64,000 bases of DNA from Beutenbergia cavernae DSM 12333 (GCF_000023105.1 NC_012669.1:124001-188000), one strand, 5' to 3'. Shown: positions 50,469 to 58,955, counted from the stretch's first letter. Program-made: numbers and translations. Notes: generated from the sequence alone by a model not told the origin.

Positions 50469-51443
50469 TTGAGACGAGCGATCGCAACTCTCGCGACGGT
50501 AGGGCTGGCGACTGTCGGGGTAGCCGCTACGGCGGCCTCGGCGTCGGCCGACCTGGTCACGCGCTGCGTAGGGTCGGGAGGCGCCGTGACGGTTCCCGGT
50601 GACCTGGTGGTTCCCGCAGGCGAGTCCTGCACCCTGGACGGCACCACCGTCGAGGGTCGGGTAGTGGTGCAGACCGGGGCGGACCTCATCGTGTCCGACG
50701 GCGTCTTCAACGGTGCCGTGGTGGTGGCCGCGGACGGCTACTTCGACGCCACCGGAACGCTGATCGCGGGCAACGTCAGCAACCGTGCCGGCTACGGCCT
50801 GTACCTGGAATCCAGCACCGTCGGTGGCAACTACATCGGCGCCGCCGACGCCCCGGACACGTTCCTGATCGCGTACGACGCCCAGTTCGACCGACGCGTC
50901 GAAGCGTCCGCGGGCGAGGTCACGCTGGAGTCGAGCTGGGTTGCGGGTGCTGTCACGGGCACCGGTACCGAGTATCTCGACGTGCTGGACTCCACGCTGC
51001 TCGCGGATCTCACCGTCACGGAGAGCATCGACGGCGCTGTGCTGTGTGGCAGCGAGGTCGACGGTGACGTCACCTACACCGGGAACGGCGGAGTGCAGGT
51101 GGGACCGGGGGAGCTGTTCTGGACCTGCGAGGACAGCGCGTACGTCGGCGGCAACCTCACGATCTCGGGTACCTCGGTCGGCGTCACGCTCAACGACACC
51201 ATCGTCCGCGGCGACCTGGGCGGGGAGGGCAACGATCCCGCCCCGACGGGCGCGGGCAACCGGGTCCGGGGTGAGGTCTCGGGTCAGTTCGTCGACCTCG
51301 AGCCCGCCTCGGACGCGCAGCTGCGCTCGTTGCTGGCGGAGGTGGGGGACCGGACATCGGCGGACGCCACCCTGGCCGACGCCATGGAGCGGCGCGACAG
51401 TGCCACCGCAGCGGCGACGGCGGCAGGCGACGCCGGGCTCTGA
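50469..51443 (+). CDS. Secreted beta-helix-like protein, unknown function
   Basis: A 324-residue predicted secreted protein. TTG 50469 is chosen because it has GGGGAG 8 nt upstream and gives a classical signal peptide (LRRAIATLATVGLATVGVAA, cut near ASASA). The mature part is made of short valine-rich strands with turns at Gly/Asp (VPGDLVVPAGESC, GRVVVQTGADLIV, GAVVVAADGYFDA), a pattern of parallel beta-helices such as DUF-type polymer-forming proteins. It has four Cys that could form two disulfides. The C-terminal 40 residues are Ala/Asp-rich. No enzyme motif is seen; an adhesin or wall-associated role is a guess. Confidence 0.7.
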   Translation: MRRAIATLATVGLATVGVAATAASASADLVTRCVGSGGAVTVPGDLVVPAGESCTLDGTTVEGRVVVQTGADLIVSDGVFNGAVVVAADGYFDATGTLIAGNVSNRAGYGLYLESSTVGGNYIGAADAPDTFLIAYDAQFDRRVEASAGEVTLESSWVAGAVTGTGTEYLDVLDSTLLADLTVTESIDGAVLCGSEVDGDVTYTGNGGVQVGPGELFWTCEDSAYVGGNLTISGTSVGVTLNDTIVRGDLGGEGNDPAPTGAGNRVRGEVSGQFVDLEPASDAQLRSLLAEVGDRTSADATLADAMERRDSATAAATAAGDAGL

Positions 51444-51472
51444 CGCCCGCACCGCCTCCGGGGCGCCGACGG

Positions 51473-51503
51473 CCCCGGGTCACGGTTCCGCCGTGACCCG
51501 GGG
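51473..51503 (+). terminator. Terminator hairpin of the secreted-protein gene
   Basis: Perfect 13-bp stem CCCCGGGTCACGG / CCGTGACCCGGGG with a 5-nt TTCCG loop, 29 bp after the stop. A short TT follows, without a U-tract. Confidence 0.75.
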
Positions 51504-51559
51504 TTGCCCGCTGCTCCGGCCGCCGGGCTGATACACACGTGCTCGACCTGGGAGGAAGC

Positions 51560-52444
51560 ATGCTGACACGCACGATCGGCAACGACACGGTGGGGAGCGA
51601 CGACGTCGGCAGCGTGGGTCTCGGCCTCATGACCTTCGACCAGAGTGGCCCCCAGCCGCGAGAGCAGCTGCTGGACACTGTCCGGGCCGCGCTCGACGCA
51701 GGTGTGACGCTCTTCGATACCGCGGACGCCTACGGACCGGGCGAACAGCTCGGCGCCGCCTGCCAGGGCGAGAACGAGAAGCTCATCGCCTCCCTGCTCG
51801 ACGAGCTCGGGGTGCGTGACCGCGTGCAGCTCGCCACGAAGGGCGGGTGCGTGCGCACCGACGGCGGCGGTTGGGCCCGCGACAGCTCGCCGGAGCACCT
51901 GAACGCGGCGGTGGACGGCAGCCTGCGCCGGCTCGGCGTCGACCAGCTCTGGCTCTGGCAGCACCACCGCCCGGACGAGACGCGCGACTACGCCGAGACG
52001 GTCGACGTGCTGAGCGCCATCGCCGACAGCGGCAAGGTGCGCGCGATCGGGTTGTCGAACGTTGACCCCGAGCAGATTCGTGCCGCGCACGCCGTGCTCG
52101 GCGAGCGCCTGGTCAGCGTGCAGAACCAGTTCTCACCGGCGTTCCTCTCCAGCCGGCCGGAGATCGACGTGTGCGCCGAGCTCGGGCTCGCGTTTCTGCC
52201 GTGGAGCCCGCTGGGCGGCCTCGGCGACGCGAAGCAGCTTGCCGAGAGGCACCCCGCCTTCGCGGAGATCGCCCGGGAGCGTGGCGTCAGCCCGCAGCAG
52301 GTGGCGCTCGCCTGGGAGCTGGCCCAAGCACCCGTGGTGATCCCGATCCCGGGGGCCAAGCGACCGGCGTCGATCGCCGACTCTGCGGCCGCCGCCGACC
52401 TCGAGCTCACACCCGACGAGCTCGCCCGCCTCGACGCCGCCTGA
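51560..52444 (+). CDS. Aldo/keto reductase
   Basis: A 294-residue (beta/alpha)8 NADPH-dependent oxidoreductase. Catalytic residues of the family are seen: Asp and Tyr in FDTADAYGPGEQLG, Lys in VQLATKGG, and His in LWLWQHHRPDE. The C-terminal cofactor loop is VVIPIPGAKRPASIADSAAA. A good ribosome site, GGGAGGAAG, precedes ATG 51560, which is preferred to the in-frame GTG 21 bases upstream. The substrate is unknown. Confidence 0.93.
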   Translation: MLTRTIGNDTVGSDDVGSVGLGLMTFDQSGPQPREQLLDTVRAALDAGVTLFDTADAYGPGEQLGAACQGENEKLIASLLDELGVRDRVQLATKGGCVRTDGGGWARDSSPEHLNAAVDGSLRRLGVDQLWLWQHHRPDETRDYAETVDVLSAIADSGKVRAIGLSNVDPEQIRAAHAVLGERLVSVQNQFSPAFLSSRPEIDVCAELGLAFLPWSPLGGLGDAKQLAERHPAFAEIARERGVSPQQVALAWELAQAPVVIPIPGAKRPASIADSAAAADLELTPDELARLDAA

Positions 52445-52507
52445 CGGCGGCGCGACGCTGGCGGCCCTGAAGCCGGGGCGCGGACCGACCGGGCCGTCGG
52501 CACGCCG

Positions 52508-53152
52508 TCACGTGATGCGCCGCAGGCGCGTCCGGAACGCCAGCGCCACGGCCGCGGCGAGAGCCCAGGCGAGGAACGCCACGCGGGCGGCGAGCAGGAC
52601 CGCGGTCCCGGCATGGACGACGAGCGCGGGCAGGGCGACCAGGGCGAGAGCGCCGACGGCGATGCCCGGGATGCGCAGCACGCGTCCGAGGATCGGGCGG
52701 AACGAGGCGATCGCCGCGAACGCGCCCAACGCCACGACCTGCATGACGCCCGAGGCGTGCGCAAGGTCCCGGACGACGCGCAGCTGCGAGTCCCCGAGGA
52801 GCGGCGCGAGCAGCGCTCCGCCGCCCAGGAGCGCGGCGGACGCCGCCGTCAGCACCACTGCTGCGTGACCGATCGACCGGGCCAGGTCGGCGCGGGGCGA
52901 GGGAAGCGTGCGGGCGAGAACGGCGACGCACGCGGCTCCGCCGAGCCGGAGCAGCCCGGCGAGGAGGACGGCGCCCCGGTCGGCATCTCAATAGTCGTGG
53001 AGCAGCACGTCGCTCGTGTCGCGTACCTCGAAACCGCTCGCGCCGCGAGACGTCGCGACGTACTGCGCGGCGGTGAGGGCGATCAGGCCGAGCGCAGCGG
53101 CCCACGGTCCTGCACGGTTCCAGCGCGAACGCCGTGGCGCGTGGGAGATCAT
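52508..53152 (-). pseudogene. Membrane protein split by an in-frame TGA
   Basis: Two open segments in the same minus-strand frame, separated only by one TGA at 52988-52990. The first (53152-52991) encodes MISHAPRRSRWNR, one membrane helix (AGPWAAALGLIALTAAQYVA) and a short outer segment ending LLHDY. Directly after the stop, coding-like sequence resumes with high G/C third positions and a helix (RGAVLLAGLLRLGGAACVAV), then continues through four more helices to RTRLRRIT at 52508. In total about 214 codons and six helices, resembling small DUF998-like membrane proteins. The second half also has GTG starts at 52858. Either a nonsense mutation, readthrough, or a sequencing error. Confidence 0.6.
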
Positions 53153-53270
53153 CGCCCGTCCGTCCTTCCCCTGGGGTGTGCCATCGTGCCGATGCTCGGC
53201 GCGATGTCGCACGGACATTTCCACCACCCTCCGACAGACAGCCAGCGAGGGCGTCCGTCAGCGGGCGGAG

Positions 53271-53276
53271 TAGCGT
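53271..53276 (+). promoter_or_regulatory. Leaderless -10 box of TMEM175-like gene
   Basis: TAGCGT lies 8 nt before the GTG at 53285. No ribosome site is present. Confidence 0.45.
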
Positions 53277-53284
53277 GCCGCCCC

Positions 53285-53929
53285 GTGACGTATGAGAGAC
53301 GCGGTGAACCGCGCTCGCTGGAGCGGTTCGTGTTCTTCAGCGACGCCGTCGTCGCCATCGCGATCACGCTCATCGTCCTGCCGCTGGTGGACAGCGCCCG
53401 GGACCTGCCGCCGGGGACGACGACGGCGGACTTCCTCGGCGAGAACGCCTACGCGCTGCTGGCGGCCGGGATCAGCTTCTTCGTCATCGGTGGCTTCTGG
53501 TCCGGCCACCGGCGGCTGTTCGACCGCGCCACCGGACTGGCGCCCGGGGTGCAGCTCCTCAATCTCGCCTGGCTCGCGACGATCGTGCTCCTCCCGCTGG
53601 CGACGGTGCTGGAGGTCTCCGCGGAGCCCGGCGACCGGCTCGGCGTGCTCCTCTACGTCGGGACGATGCTGCTGTCGCTCGTCGTCATCCAGGTGCAGGA
53701 GCTGCTGCTCGCGCGGGCCGGCCAGCTCTCGCCTACACCGACCCGGGGCGATCTCGCGAGCGGGTGGGTCGCCGTCGTCCTCATGCTCCTCGCCCTGCTG
53801 CTCGCCGTCGCGTTCCCTGCGCTCAGCCTGTACCCGCTGCTGCTGCTCGTGCTCACCGGGCCGCTGTCGCGCCTCGTGCGGCGCCGCGCCGGCGAGGGCC
53901 CGCCCGCGGCCGTGGGAGACGCGGAGTAA
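53285..53929 (+). CDS. TMEM175-like (DUF1211) membrane protein
   Basis: A 214-residue integral membrane protein with six predicted helices. The first helix bears the family signature RFVFFSDAVVAIAITLIVLP (the F-S-D motif), as in bacterial TMEM175 potassium channels. Bacterial members form tetrameric K+-permeable channels, so the same is likely here. GTG 53285 is chosen because the signature begins about 14 residues later and a -10 box precedes it. Its stop codon is part of the -10 box of the next gene. Confidence 0.9.
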   Translation: MTYERRGEPRSLERFVFFSDAVVAIAITLIVLPLVDSARDLPPGTTTADFLGENAYALLAAGISFFVIGGFWSGHRRLFDRATGLAPGVQLLNLAWLATIVLLPLATVLEVSAEPGDRLGVLLYVGTMLLSLVVIQVQELLLARAGQLSPTPTRGDLASGWVAVVLMLLALLLAVAFPALSLYPLLLLVLTGPLSRLVRRRAGEGPPAAVGDAE

Positions 53930-53932
53930 CGT
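53927..53932 (+). promoter_or_regulatory. Leaderless -10 box overlapping a stop codon
   Basis: TAACGT begins with the TAA stop of the TMEM175-like gene and ends 8 nt before ATG 53941. The next gene can thus be transcribed on its own. Confidence 0.45.
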
Positions 53933-53940
53933 CCCGCCGC

Positions 53941-54438
53941 ATGGGCGCCATCCCCGAGGGCTGGGGCGAGTTCGGTGTGGCGGCCGCCGGAGCGACGGCG
54001 GCGCTCGCGGGCCTGCTCATCGTGGCTATGTCCGTCAACGTCGCGGAGATCCTCGCGACGCGTGCAGTGGTCGCCGGGGCACGCTCCACCATCGCCTCGC
54101 TCGTCCTCGCGATCGCGACGTCGCTGCTCCTCCTGCCGCCCGGCATGACGCTCGTCGGGCTCGGCGTCGCGACGCTCGTCCTCACGGGTGTGGCGATCGT
54201 GATCCAGGTGGTCGGTATCGCCGCGCAGTGGACGCGCGCGAGCGAAGGCGTGACCGGCCCGGTGCGCGCGTTCATCGTGGCGCTCGCGGCGGTGGAGCAC
54301 GTGCCATTCCTCGTCGGGGGCATCCTGCTCGTCGCCGGGCTCGACGCCGGGCTGTGGGGGATCGTCGCCGGGATGGTGGCCGTGGTGGTCGTCTCGATGG
54401 TGAACGCGTGGGCGCTGCTCATCGAGGTGCGGCGCTGA
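53941..54438 (+). CDS. Small four-helix membrane protein, paralogue of 29677 gene
   Basis: A 165-residue integral membrane protein with four hydrophobic helices. The first-helix sequence GATAALAGLLIVAMSVNVAE matches GASATLIGLLFVAISVNPAA of the gene at 29677, identifying one uncharacterised family. It lacks the acidic tail of that paralogue. It has its own leaderless promoter overlapping the previous stop. No function can be assigned. Confidence 0.8.
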   Translation: MGAIPEGWGEFGVAAAGATAALAGLLIVAMSVNVAEILATRAVVAGARSTIASLVLAIATSLLLLPPGMTLVGLGVATLVLTGVAIVIQVVGIAAQWTRASEGVTGPVRAFIVALAAVEHVPFLVGGILLVAGLDAGLWGIVAGMVAVVVVSMVNAWALLIEVRR

Positions 54439-54526
54439 CCTCGGACTCGTGCGGAAGGTCGGGGGCGGCACGGGCCACCGTTCTTCCACGGACTGTCGGC
54501 CGGCTCCCACGCCGCTCTGTCACGGC

Positions 54527-54532
54527 TAGGAT
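54527..54532 (+). promoter_or_regulatory. Leaderless -10 box of SGNH esterase gene
   Basis: TAGGAT lies 6 nt before the GTG at 54539. No ribosome site is present. Confidence 0.5.
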
Positions 54533-54538
54533 CCCGCC

Positions 54539-55561
54539 GTGACCGACGACGTGATCATTGCCCCGCAGGCCGACTCCGAGATCTGGCGGGGCGCCGTCGC
54601 CTGGGAGGAGCGCGACGGCCGGGCGCGTGCCTGGCGGCTTCTCCCCGAGCGGGCCGCGCGCGCCCACGCACCCGAGCTCGTGCGCCACGCCACCATGGCC
54701 GCCGGGGTCCGCGCCCTCGTCACCACCGACGCGAGCGAGGCACGCCTCGAGCTGGACTTCGAGCACGACGCGGACGCGCGCCTCGACGTGCTGCTCGACG
54801 GCGAGCTGTACCGCCGGGTCGAGGTCACGTCCGGGCTCACGGACCTGCGCGTGCCGCTGCCCGACGGCGAGCACGACCTGGCGATCTGGCTGCCGCAGGT
54901 CGGGCAGTCGTGGGTCGGCCCGCTGACGCTCGTGGGGGCGTCGACGGCGGCGCCGACGCCGCCGGCCGCGCCGCGCTGGACGACGTACGGCAGCTCGATC
55001 ACCCAGTGCAGCGCAGCGGACGGGCCGAGCGAGACGTGGCCGGCTGTCGCGGCACGCGCCCTCGGTTGGGATCTGACGTGCCTCGGGTTCGGTGGGCAGT
55101 GCCACCTCGACCCGATCGCCGCGAGCACGATCGCCGCCGTGCCTGCCGACGTCGTCAGCATGTGCCTCGGGATCAACATCTATGGCGGCGCCACGTTCAG
55201 CCCGCGCACGTTCGCTGCGCACGCGTCGGCGTTCGTGGAGCGGGTCCGCGCCGCGCACCCGGACGCCACCCTCGTGGTCATCACGCCGATCGCGAGCCCG
55301 GCGCGGGAGACCACGCCGAACGCCGTCGACTTCACGCTCGAGCAGATGCGCGAGGACCTGCGCTCCGTCGTCGACGTCCTCCAGGCTGAGGGCGACGCGA
55401 ACCTCCACCTCGTGGACGGGCTGTCCCTGCTCGGGCTGGACGAGGTGCACCTGCTCCCCGACGCCCTGCACCCCGACGGCGAGGGCTACCGGCTCATGGG
55501 CGAGCGTGTCGCGCTCGCGATGGGCGCCCTGACCGGCGCCGCGCCGGCGACCGTGCGGTGA
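54539..55561 (+). CDS. SGNH/GDSL-type esterase (CE2-like architecture)
   Basis: A 340-residue esterase with an N-terminal beta-sandwich (about 1-140) and a C-terminal SGNH hydrolase domain. Catalytic blocks: Ser153 in TYGSSITQC (Ser takes the place of the usual Asp before it), Gly in LGFGGQCHLD, Asn213 in LGINIYGG, and Asp308/His311 in LLPDALHPDGEGY. There is no signal peptide, so it acts in the cytoplasm. The two-domain form is typical of carbohydrate deacetylases. Its closeness to the PL8 lyase gene, with 3' ends facing, fits removal of acyl groups from imported sugars. Confidence 0.9.
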   Translation: MTDDVIIAPQADSEIWRGAVAWEERDGRARAWRLLPERAARAHAPELVRHATMAAGVRALVTTDASEARLELDFEHDADARLDVLLDGELYRRVEVTSGLTDLRVPLPDGEHDLAIWLPQVGQSWVGPLTLVGASTAAPTPPAAPRWTTYGSSITQCSAADGPSETWPAVAARALGWDLTCLGFGGQCHLDPIAASTIAAVPADVVSMCLGINIYGGATFSPRTFAAHASAFVERVRAAHPDATLVVITPIASPARETTPNAVDFTLEQMREDLRSVVDVLQAEGDANLHLVDGLSLLGLDEVHLLPDALHPDGEGYRLMGERVALAMGALTGAAPATVR

Positions 55562-55568
55562 CTGCTGG

Positions 55569-55603
55569 GTGCGGCCGGTGACCATAGGGGTCACCAGGCG
55601 CAC
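55569..55603. terminator. Bidirectional terminator between esterase and PL8 genes
   Basis: A nested hairpin: outer arms GTGCG/CGCAC, a 3-nt internal mismatch, inner arms GGTGACC/GGTCACC (55577-55583, 55589-55595), loop ATAGG. It lies in the 65-bp gap between two convergent genes. Confidence 0.7.
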
Positions 55604-55626
55604 CCGGTCCCGGCGAGAGCGCCGCG

Positions 55627-58167
55627 TCAGCGCGGCCGGAGCGTCGCCGTGAAGCTCGCCCCGTAGGCCTCGCGCACGTCGGCCCGCACCTCGGTGCCGC
55701 CGGGCACCCGACGCACCTCGACGCCGTCGTCCGCCGACTCCGCCTCGAGCCGCCGCCCCCGGATCGTCACCGTCACCGAGCGCCGGTCCATCGTCGGGTC
55801 GGACAGCGCGACGGACGTGCCGCCGTCGTCCGTCTCCCGCACGAGCACGGACGCCGGCCCGTCGATCGCCACGTTGCGGACCTGCTGGGTGCCCCCGGCG
55901 AACACGTTCGCGGCGACCAGGCCGAGGCCGGAGTGCCGCACCGCCTGGATCCGGCCGTCGTTGCGCAGCACCTGGACCGGTCCGCGCTGGTACGCGGCGA
56001 GCTGCTCGGCGCTCCCGCCCGGCACGATCGCGTAGGCCAGCTCCGAGCGGCCGCGGCGGGGATGTGCCACCGACGCCGTGAACACGCGCTTCGTCGCGGC
56101 GGTGTCGGGGTTCGACACCCGGATCACGCGGCGGCTGCGCGTCACGTCCTCGAGGGTGACGGCGACCGGGCCGGCGTCGAGCAGCGCGTAGCCGACGACC
56201 ACCCCCTGTGCGGGGTTCTCCCACCGCAGCCACTCCAGCCGCTCGGGGCCGTCGTCCGGCGACCAGGCGCGTCCGCCTCGACGCGCACCGGTGACGACCA
56301 CGCCGTCGCCCGGCGCCGCGATCCGGCTGTCGAGGGTCGTGACGACGTCGCGGCGGTGGGGGTCGTGCACGTCTGCGGCGAGCACGACGATCTCGTCGTC
56401 GAGCAGGAACCACGACTTCGTGGCCCGCGCGTTGGCGTACACCACGAAGTCGTCCGGGAGGACGCCGGCCTGCGCGTCGACGTACGGGACGTCGTCGGAC
56501 AGCACCATGCCGGCGACGCCGTACGTGCCGAGCGTCGCGCCACCCGAGAAGGCGTTCGTGCCGCGCGGGAAGTAGACGTAGGTGTTCTGCGACTCCGACG
56601 ACGACGTGAACCCCAGCGGATGGTCCGGGTTCTCGTACCAGAACCGCCCGTACAGCTCCGGGATGGTCTGCCGCTCCTCGACCGGCACCGTGGTGCCGGG
56701 CAGGCGGTACGGCGAGACGGTCGTGAAGAAGTCGACGCCGAACGCCTGCGTCTGGTCCTGGCCGGCGAGGTAGAGGTAGTGCATGCCGTCGCCCTGGAAC
56801 CAGGGCATGAGGTTCTCGCCGTTCATGTACTCGTACCGGCTGATCCGGTCGGAGCTGCGCGCGAGCGCGAACGTGTACCCCGTCCGCCGGTGCACGGTGC
56901 GGTCCATCGCGTTGAACGCGACGGTGCGCTCCGCGGGGTTGAGGTCCTGCGTCGGCAGCGCGTCGTCGGCGAGGATGTCCGCGTACCGCACGATGCTCAC
57001 CGGCGAGACGAAGCGCGTCGGGTCGGCCGGCGTCGGCGACGCTGCCTCGAGGTAGCGCACGTAGCCGCGCAGCGCCAGGGCGTTCTCGGCGCTCGCGTAG
57101 TCGGCGAGGTCGACGACCGCCTCCACCACCGTCGCGACGTCGGCGTACCCCGTGCCCGTGCGCGAGACCGCGCGCCCCTTGACGATCTCCGCCATCCAGC
57201 CCTCGACGATGACCGGCGCGAAGCCGTCGCGTACCCAGCCGTGGACGACGTCGGCCAGCTCGGTGCCGGGCGCGGCGGCCGTCCCGTCGAGCAGCTTGAC
57301 GGTCTGGACGACGCGGGTCAGGAGCGTGCGCCCGTACGAGCCGGTGTACGCGACCGAGTGGTGCTGGATGAACGACCCGTCGGCGTAGTAGCCGTCGGTG
57401 TTCCCGTGCTGCAGGTCGTACGGGTCGATCGTGGCGAACACCGTGGACTGGTCGGCGATCGCCTTGCTGACGCGGGCGTCGTCGGCCGTCAACGCGCCCT
57501 GCAGGACGCGGTTCGTGGTGATGTCGGCGAGGTTCGCGCCGGTGTGGAAGCGGGAGTCGAGGTTGACGTCGCCGCCGACGCCGTTGCGCAGGTACGCGTC
57601 CATCGAGGCGACGTAGGTGCCGACGAGCTCCGGACGGTACGCGGCGACGTCGTCGTCGAGCAGCACCAGCGTCTTGCTGACGGACGCCGAGATGCCGATC
57701 TCCCACGTGAACCAGTTGCCGTAGTAGCCGGCCGCCTGGTCGCCGTAGTAGTTCTCGTGCAGCCAGACGAGGCCGTCGATCACGCGCCGGCGGACCTCCG
57801 TGCTGCCCACGAGCTCGGACGCGACGCCCGGCGTACATGTCGCCAGAGCAATCTCGTACAACCGGAGGAACGACGTGTTGAGGTTCGGGTCGCTCGTGCC
57901 GAGGGGCACACCGGCGAACAGCTCGCCCGGCCCGGCGGCGTCGAGCTCCGCGAGCCGCGTGCGCGCCGTCGTCTGGATGGCCGCCAGCTTCGCCGCCGCT
58001 TCCGGGCGGGCGTTGGACTCCGCGGTGCCCGCGAAGATGGCGACGGCGTTGGCGAGCAGGCGGGCGTGGTCCGCCGGGGTGTCGGCGTAGGCGCGCATCG
58101 GGGCGGCGATCGCGAGCAGGGCCCCGGCCGGGACCATCGCGAGCACCTGGCGACGGGAGAGCTGCAT
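55627..58167 (-). CDS. Secreted polysaccharide lyase family 8
   Basis: An 846-residue exported lyase of family PL8 (hyaluronate, chondroitin AC or xanthan lyase). A Tat-type signal (LSRRQVLAMVPAGALLAIAA) precedes an (alpha/alpha) toroid domain (about 30-380) and beta-sandwich domains (about 400-846). The aromatic patch NWFTWEIGIS is at about 151-160; the catalytic set fits Asn212 (HTGANLAD), His269 and Tyr278 in SFIQHHSVAYTGSYG. Beta-elimination yields unsaturated uronic-acid oligosaccharides. ATG 58167 has a GAAGGAG site. The presence of a sulfatase nearby favours a glycosaminoglycan over xanthan. Confidence 0.93.
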   Translation of the reverse strand: MQLSRRQVLAMVPAGALLAIAAPMRAYADTPADHARLLANAVAIFAGTAESNARPEAAAKLAAIQTTARTRLAELDAAGPGELFAGVPLGTSDPNLNTSFLRLYEIALATCTPGVASELVGSTEVRRRVIDGLVWLHENYYGDQAAGYYGNWFTWEIGISASVSKTLVLLDDDVAAYRPELVGTYVASMDAYLRNGVGGDVNLDSRFHTGANLADITTNRVLQGALTADDARVSKAIADQSTVFATIDPYDLQHGNTDGYYADGSFIQHHSVAYTGSYGRTLLTRVVQTVKLLDGTAAAPGTELADVVHGWVRDGFAPVIVEGWMAEIVKGRAVSRTGTGYADVATVVEAVVDLADYASAENALALRGYVRYLEAASPTPADPTRFVSPVSIVRYADILADDALPTQDLNPAERTVAFNAMDRTVHRRTGYTFALARSSDRISRYEYMNGENLMPWFQGDGMHYLYLAGQDQTQAFGVDFFTTVSPYRLPGTTVPVEERQTIPELYGRFWYENPDHPLGFTSSSESQNTYVYFPRGTNAFSGGATLGTYGVAGMVLSDDVPYVDAQAGVLPDDFVVYANARATKSWFLLDDEIVVLAADVHDPHRRDVVTTLDSRIAAPGDGVVVTGARRGGRAWSPDDGPERLEWLRWENPAQGVVVGYALLDAGPVAVTLEDVTRSRRVIRVSNPDTAATKRVFTASVAHPRRGRSELAYAIVPGGSAEQLAAYQRGPVQVLRNDGRIQAVRHSGLGLVAANVFAGGTQQVRNVAIDGPASVLVRETDDGGTSVALSDPTMDRRSVTVTIRGRRLEAESADDGVEVRRVPGGTEVRADVREAYGASFTATLRPR

Positions 58168-58300
58168 GGCGAACTCCTTCGATCGTCCAGCTGCGGATGT
58201 CGGAATCCAACCAGCCGGGACCTGAGCGCGGCAATCGCTTCCCTCCGCCGGGTGTGATCGTCGGCGCGTCGTCACCAGGGCGCCGCGGCCGGTCCCGCAC

Positions 58301-58306
58301 TACGTT
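58301..58306 (+). promoter_or_regulatory. Leaderless -10 box of 58313 gene
   Basis: TACGTT lies 6 nt before the ATG at 58313, with no ribosome site. The 145-bp gap to the PL8 start holds no other clear signal. Confidence 0.5.
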
Positions 58307-58312
58307 CGGGGG

Positions 58313-58777
58313 ATGGCACGCGGGACCTGGACGCAGCTGTGGCGGCTGCTCAAGCGGTACGGCCCGCTGGCGCTCGCGGCGTGGCGTCAGGTGGACAAGT
58401 ACCTCAAGGAGCACCCGGACGTCTCGGCCGCGAGCAAGCAGCAGATCCTGCGCTGGCGCGACCAGGTCATCGCGGTGAAGAACCGGCGCAGCGTCGAAGG
58501 GCGCCTGCGCGGGACGCTCGAGGTGGTCGATCGCCTCGCGGCCGAGCACGCATCGTCGGGGCGGCCCGAACGCGTGGCGACGGCGCGCGACTGGGCCGAC
58601 CGCGCGGCGGACATCACGCGCGCGCTCGACATGGCCGTGACCCGCACCGGCACGCAGAAGAAGCTCATGCTCGACCGGATCGCCGCCCGCACCGATGCGC
58701 TCGCCGCCGAGGCGTTCGAGTCGCTGGTGGACGACGACGGCGGCCCGCCGGTCGAGATCCCGCCGCGCCGCCCGTAG
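58313..58777 (+). CDS. Small helical protein, unknown function
   Basis: A 154-residue soluble, strongly helical protein rich in Arg, Ala and Lys. The N-terminus (TWTQLWRLLKRYGPLALAAW) is amphipathic with a hydrophobic face, followed by helices such as KYLKEHPDVSAASKQQILRW and RGTLEVVDRLAAEHA. The C-terminal tail is acidic then Pro-rich. No known domain is recognised. A leaderless promoter and high third-position GC support it as a gene. It is divergent from the PL8 gene. Confidence 0.65.
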   Translation: MARGTWTQLWRLLKRYGPLALAAWRQVDKYLKEHPDVSAASKQQILRWRDQVIAVKNRRSVEGRLRGTLEVVDRLAAEHASSGRPERVATARDWADRAADITRALDMAVTRTGTQKKLMLDRIAARTDALAAEAFESLVDDDGGPPVEIPPRRP

Positions 58778-58874
58778 GGCGTGGGTCGGCGGTTCGGCGC
58801 GCCTCGAGCCAGGTGGCGCACGGCGCCGTCCACGCACCCGACGCCCCGGCGCCACGAACACCACCGCGCCCGCC

Positions 58875-58907
58875 CTTCTGTCACATTCGGCCGCGAACTG
58901 ACAGAAG
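58875..58907. promoter_or_regulatory. Candidate operator before the ROK gene
   Basis: Inverted repeat CTTCTGTCA (58875-58883) and TGACAGAAG (58899-58907), 15 bp apart, followed by a further half-site GTCAG (58912-58916) and TTGACG (58920-58925). The site lies 48 bp before the regulator start and fits a dimeric ROK repressor. Confidence 0.5.
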
Positions 58908-58955
58908 TTCCGTCAGGCCTTGACGAAATGCCGGGCCGGAGCAGAGCCTGACGCC

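Noticed and set aside
54419-58864. A very long open frame on the minus strand (about 1480 codons) spanning the esterase and lyase genes
   Set aside because: Its translation is Arg/Pro-rich low-complexity sequence without domains; it is a shadow of high-GC codon use in real genes in other frames.
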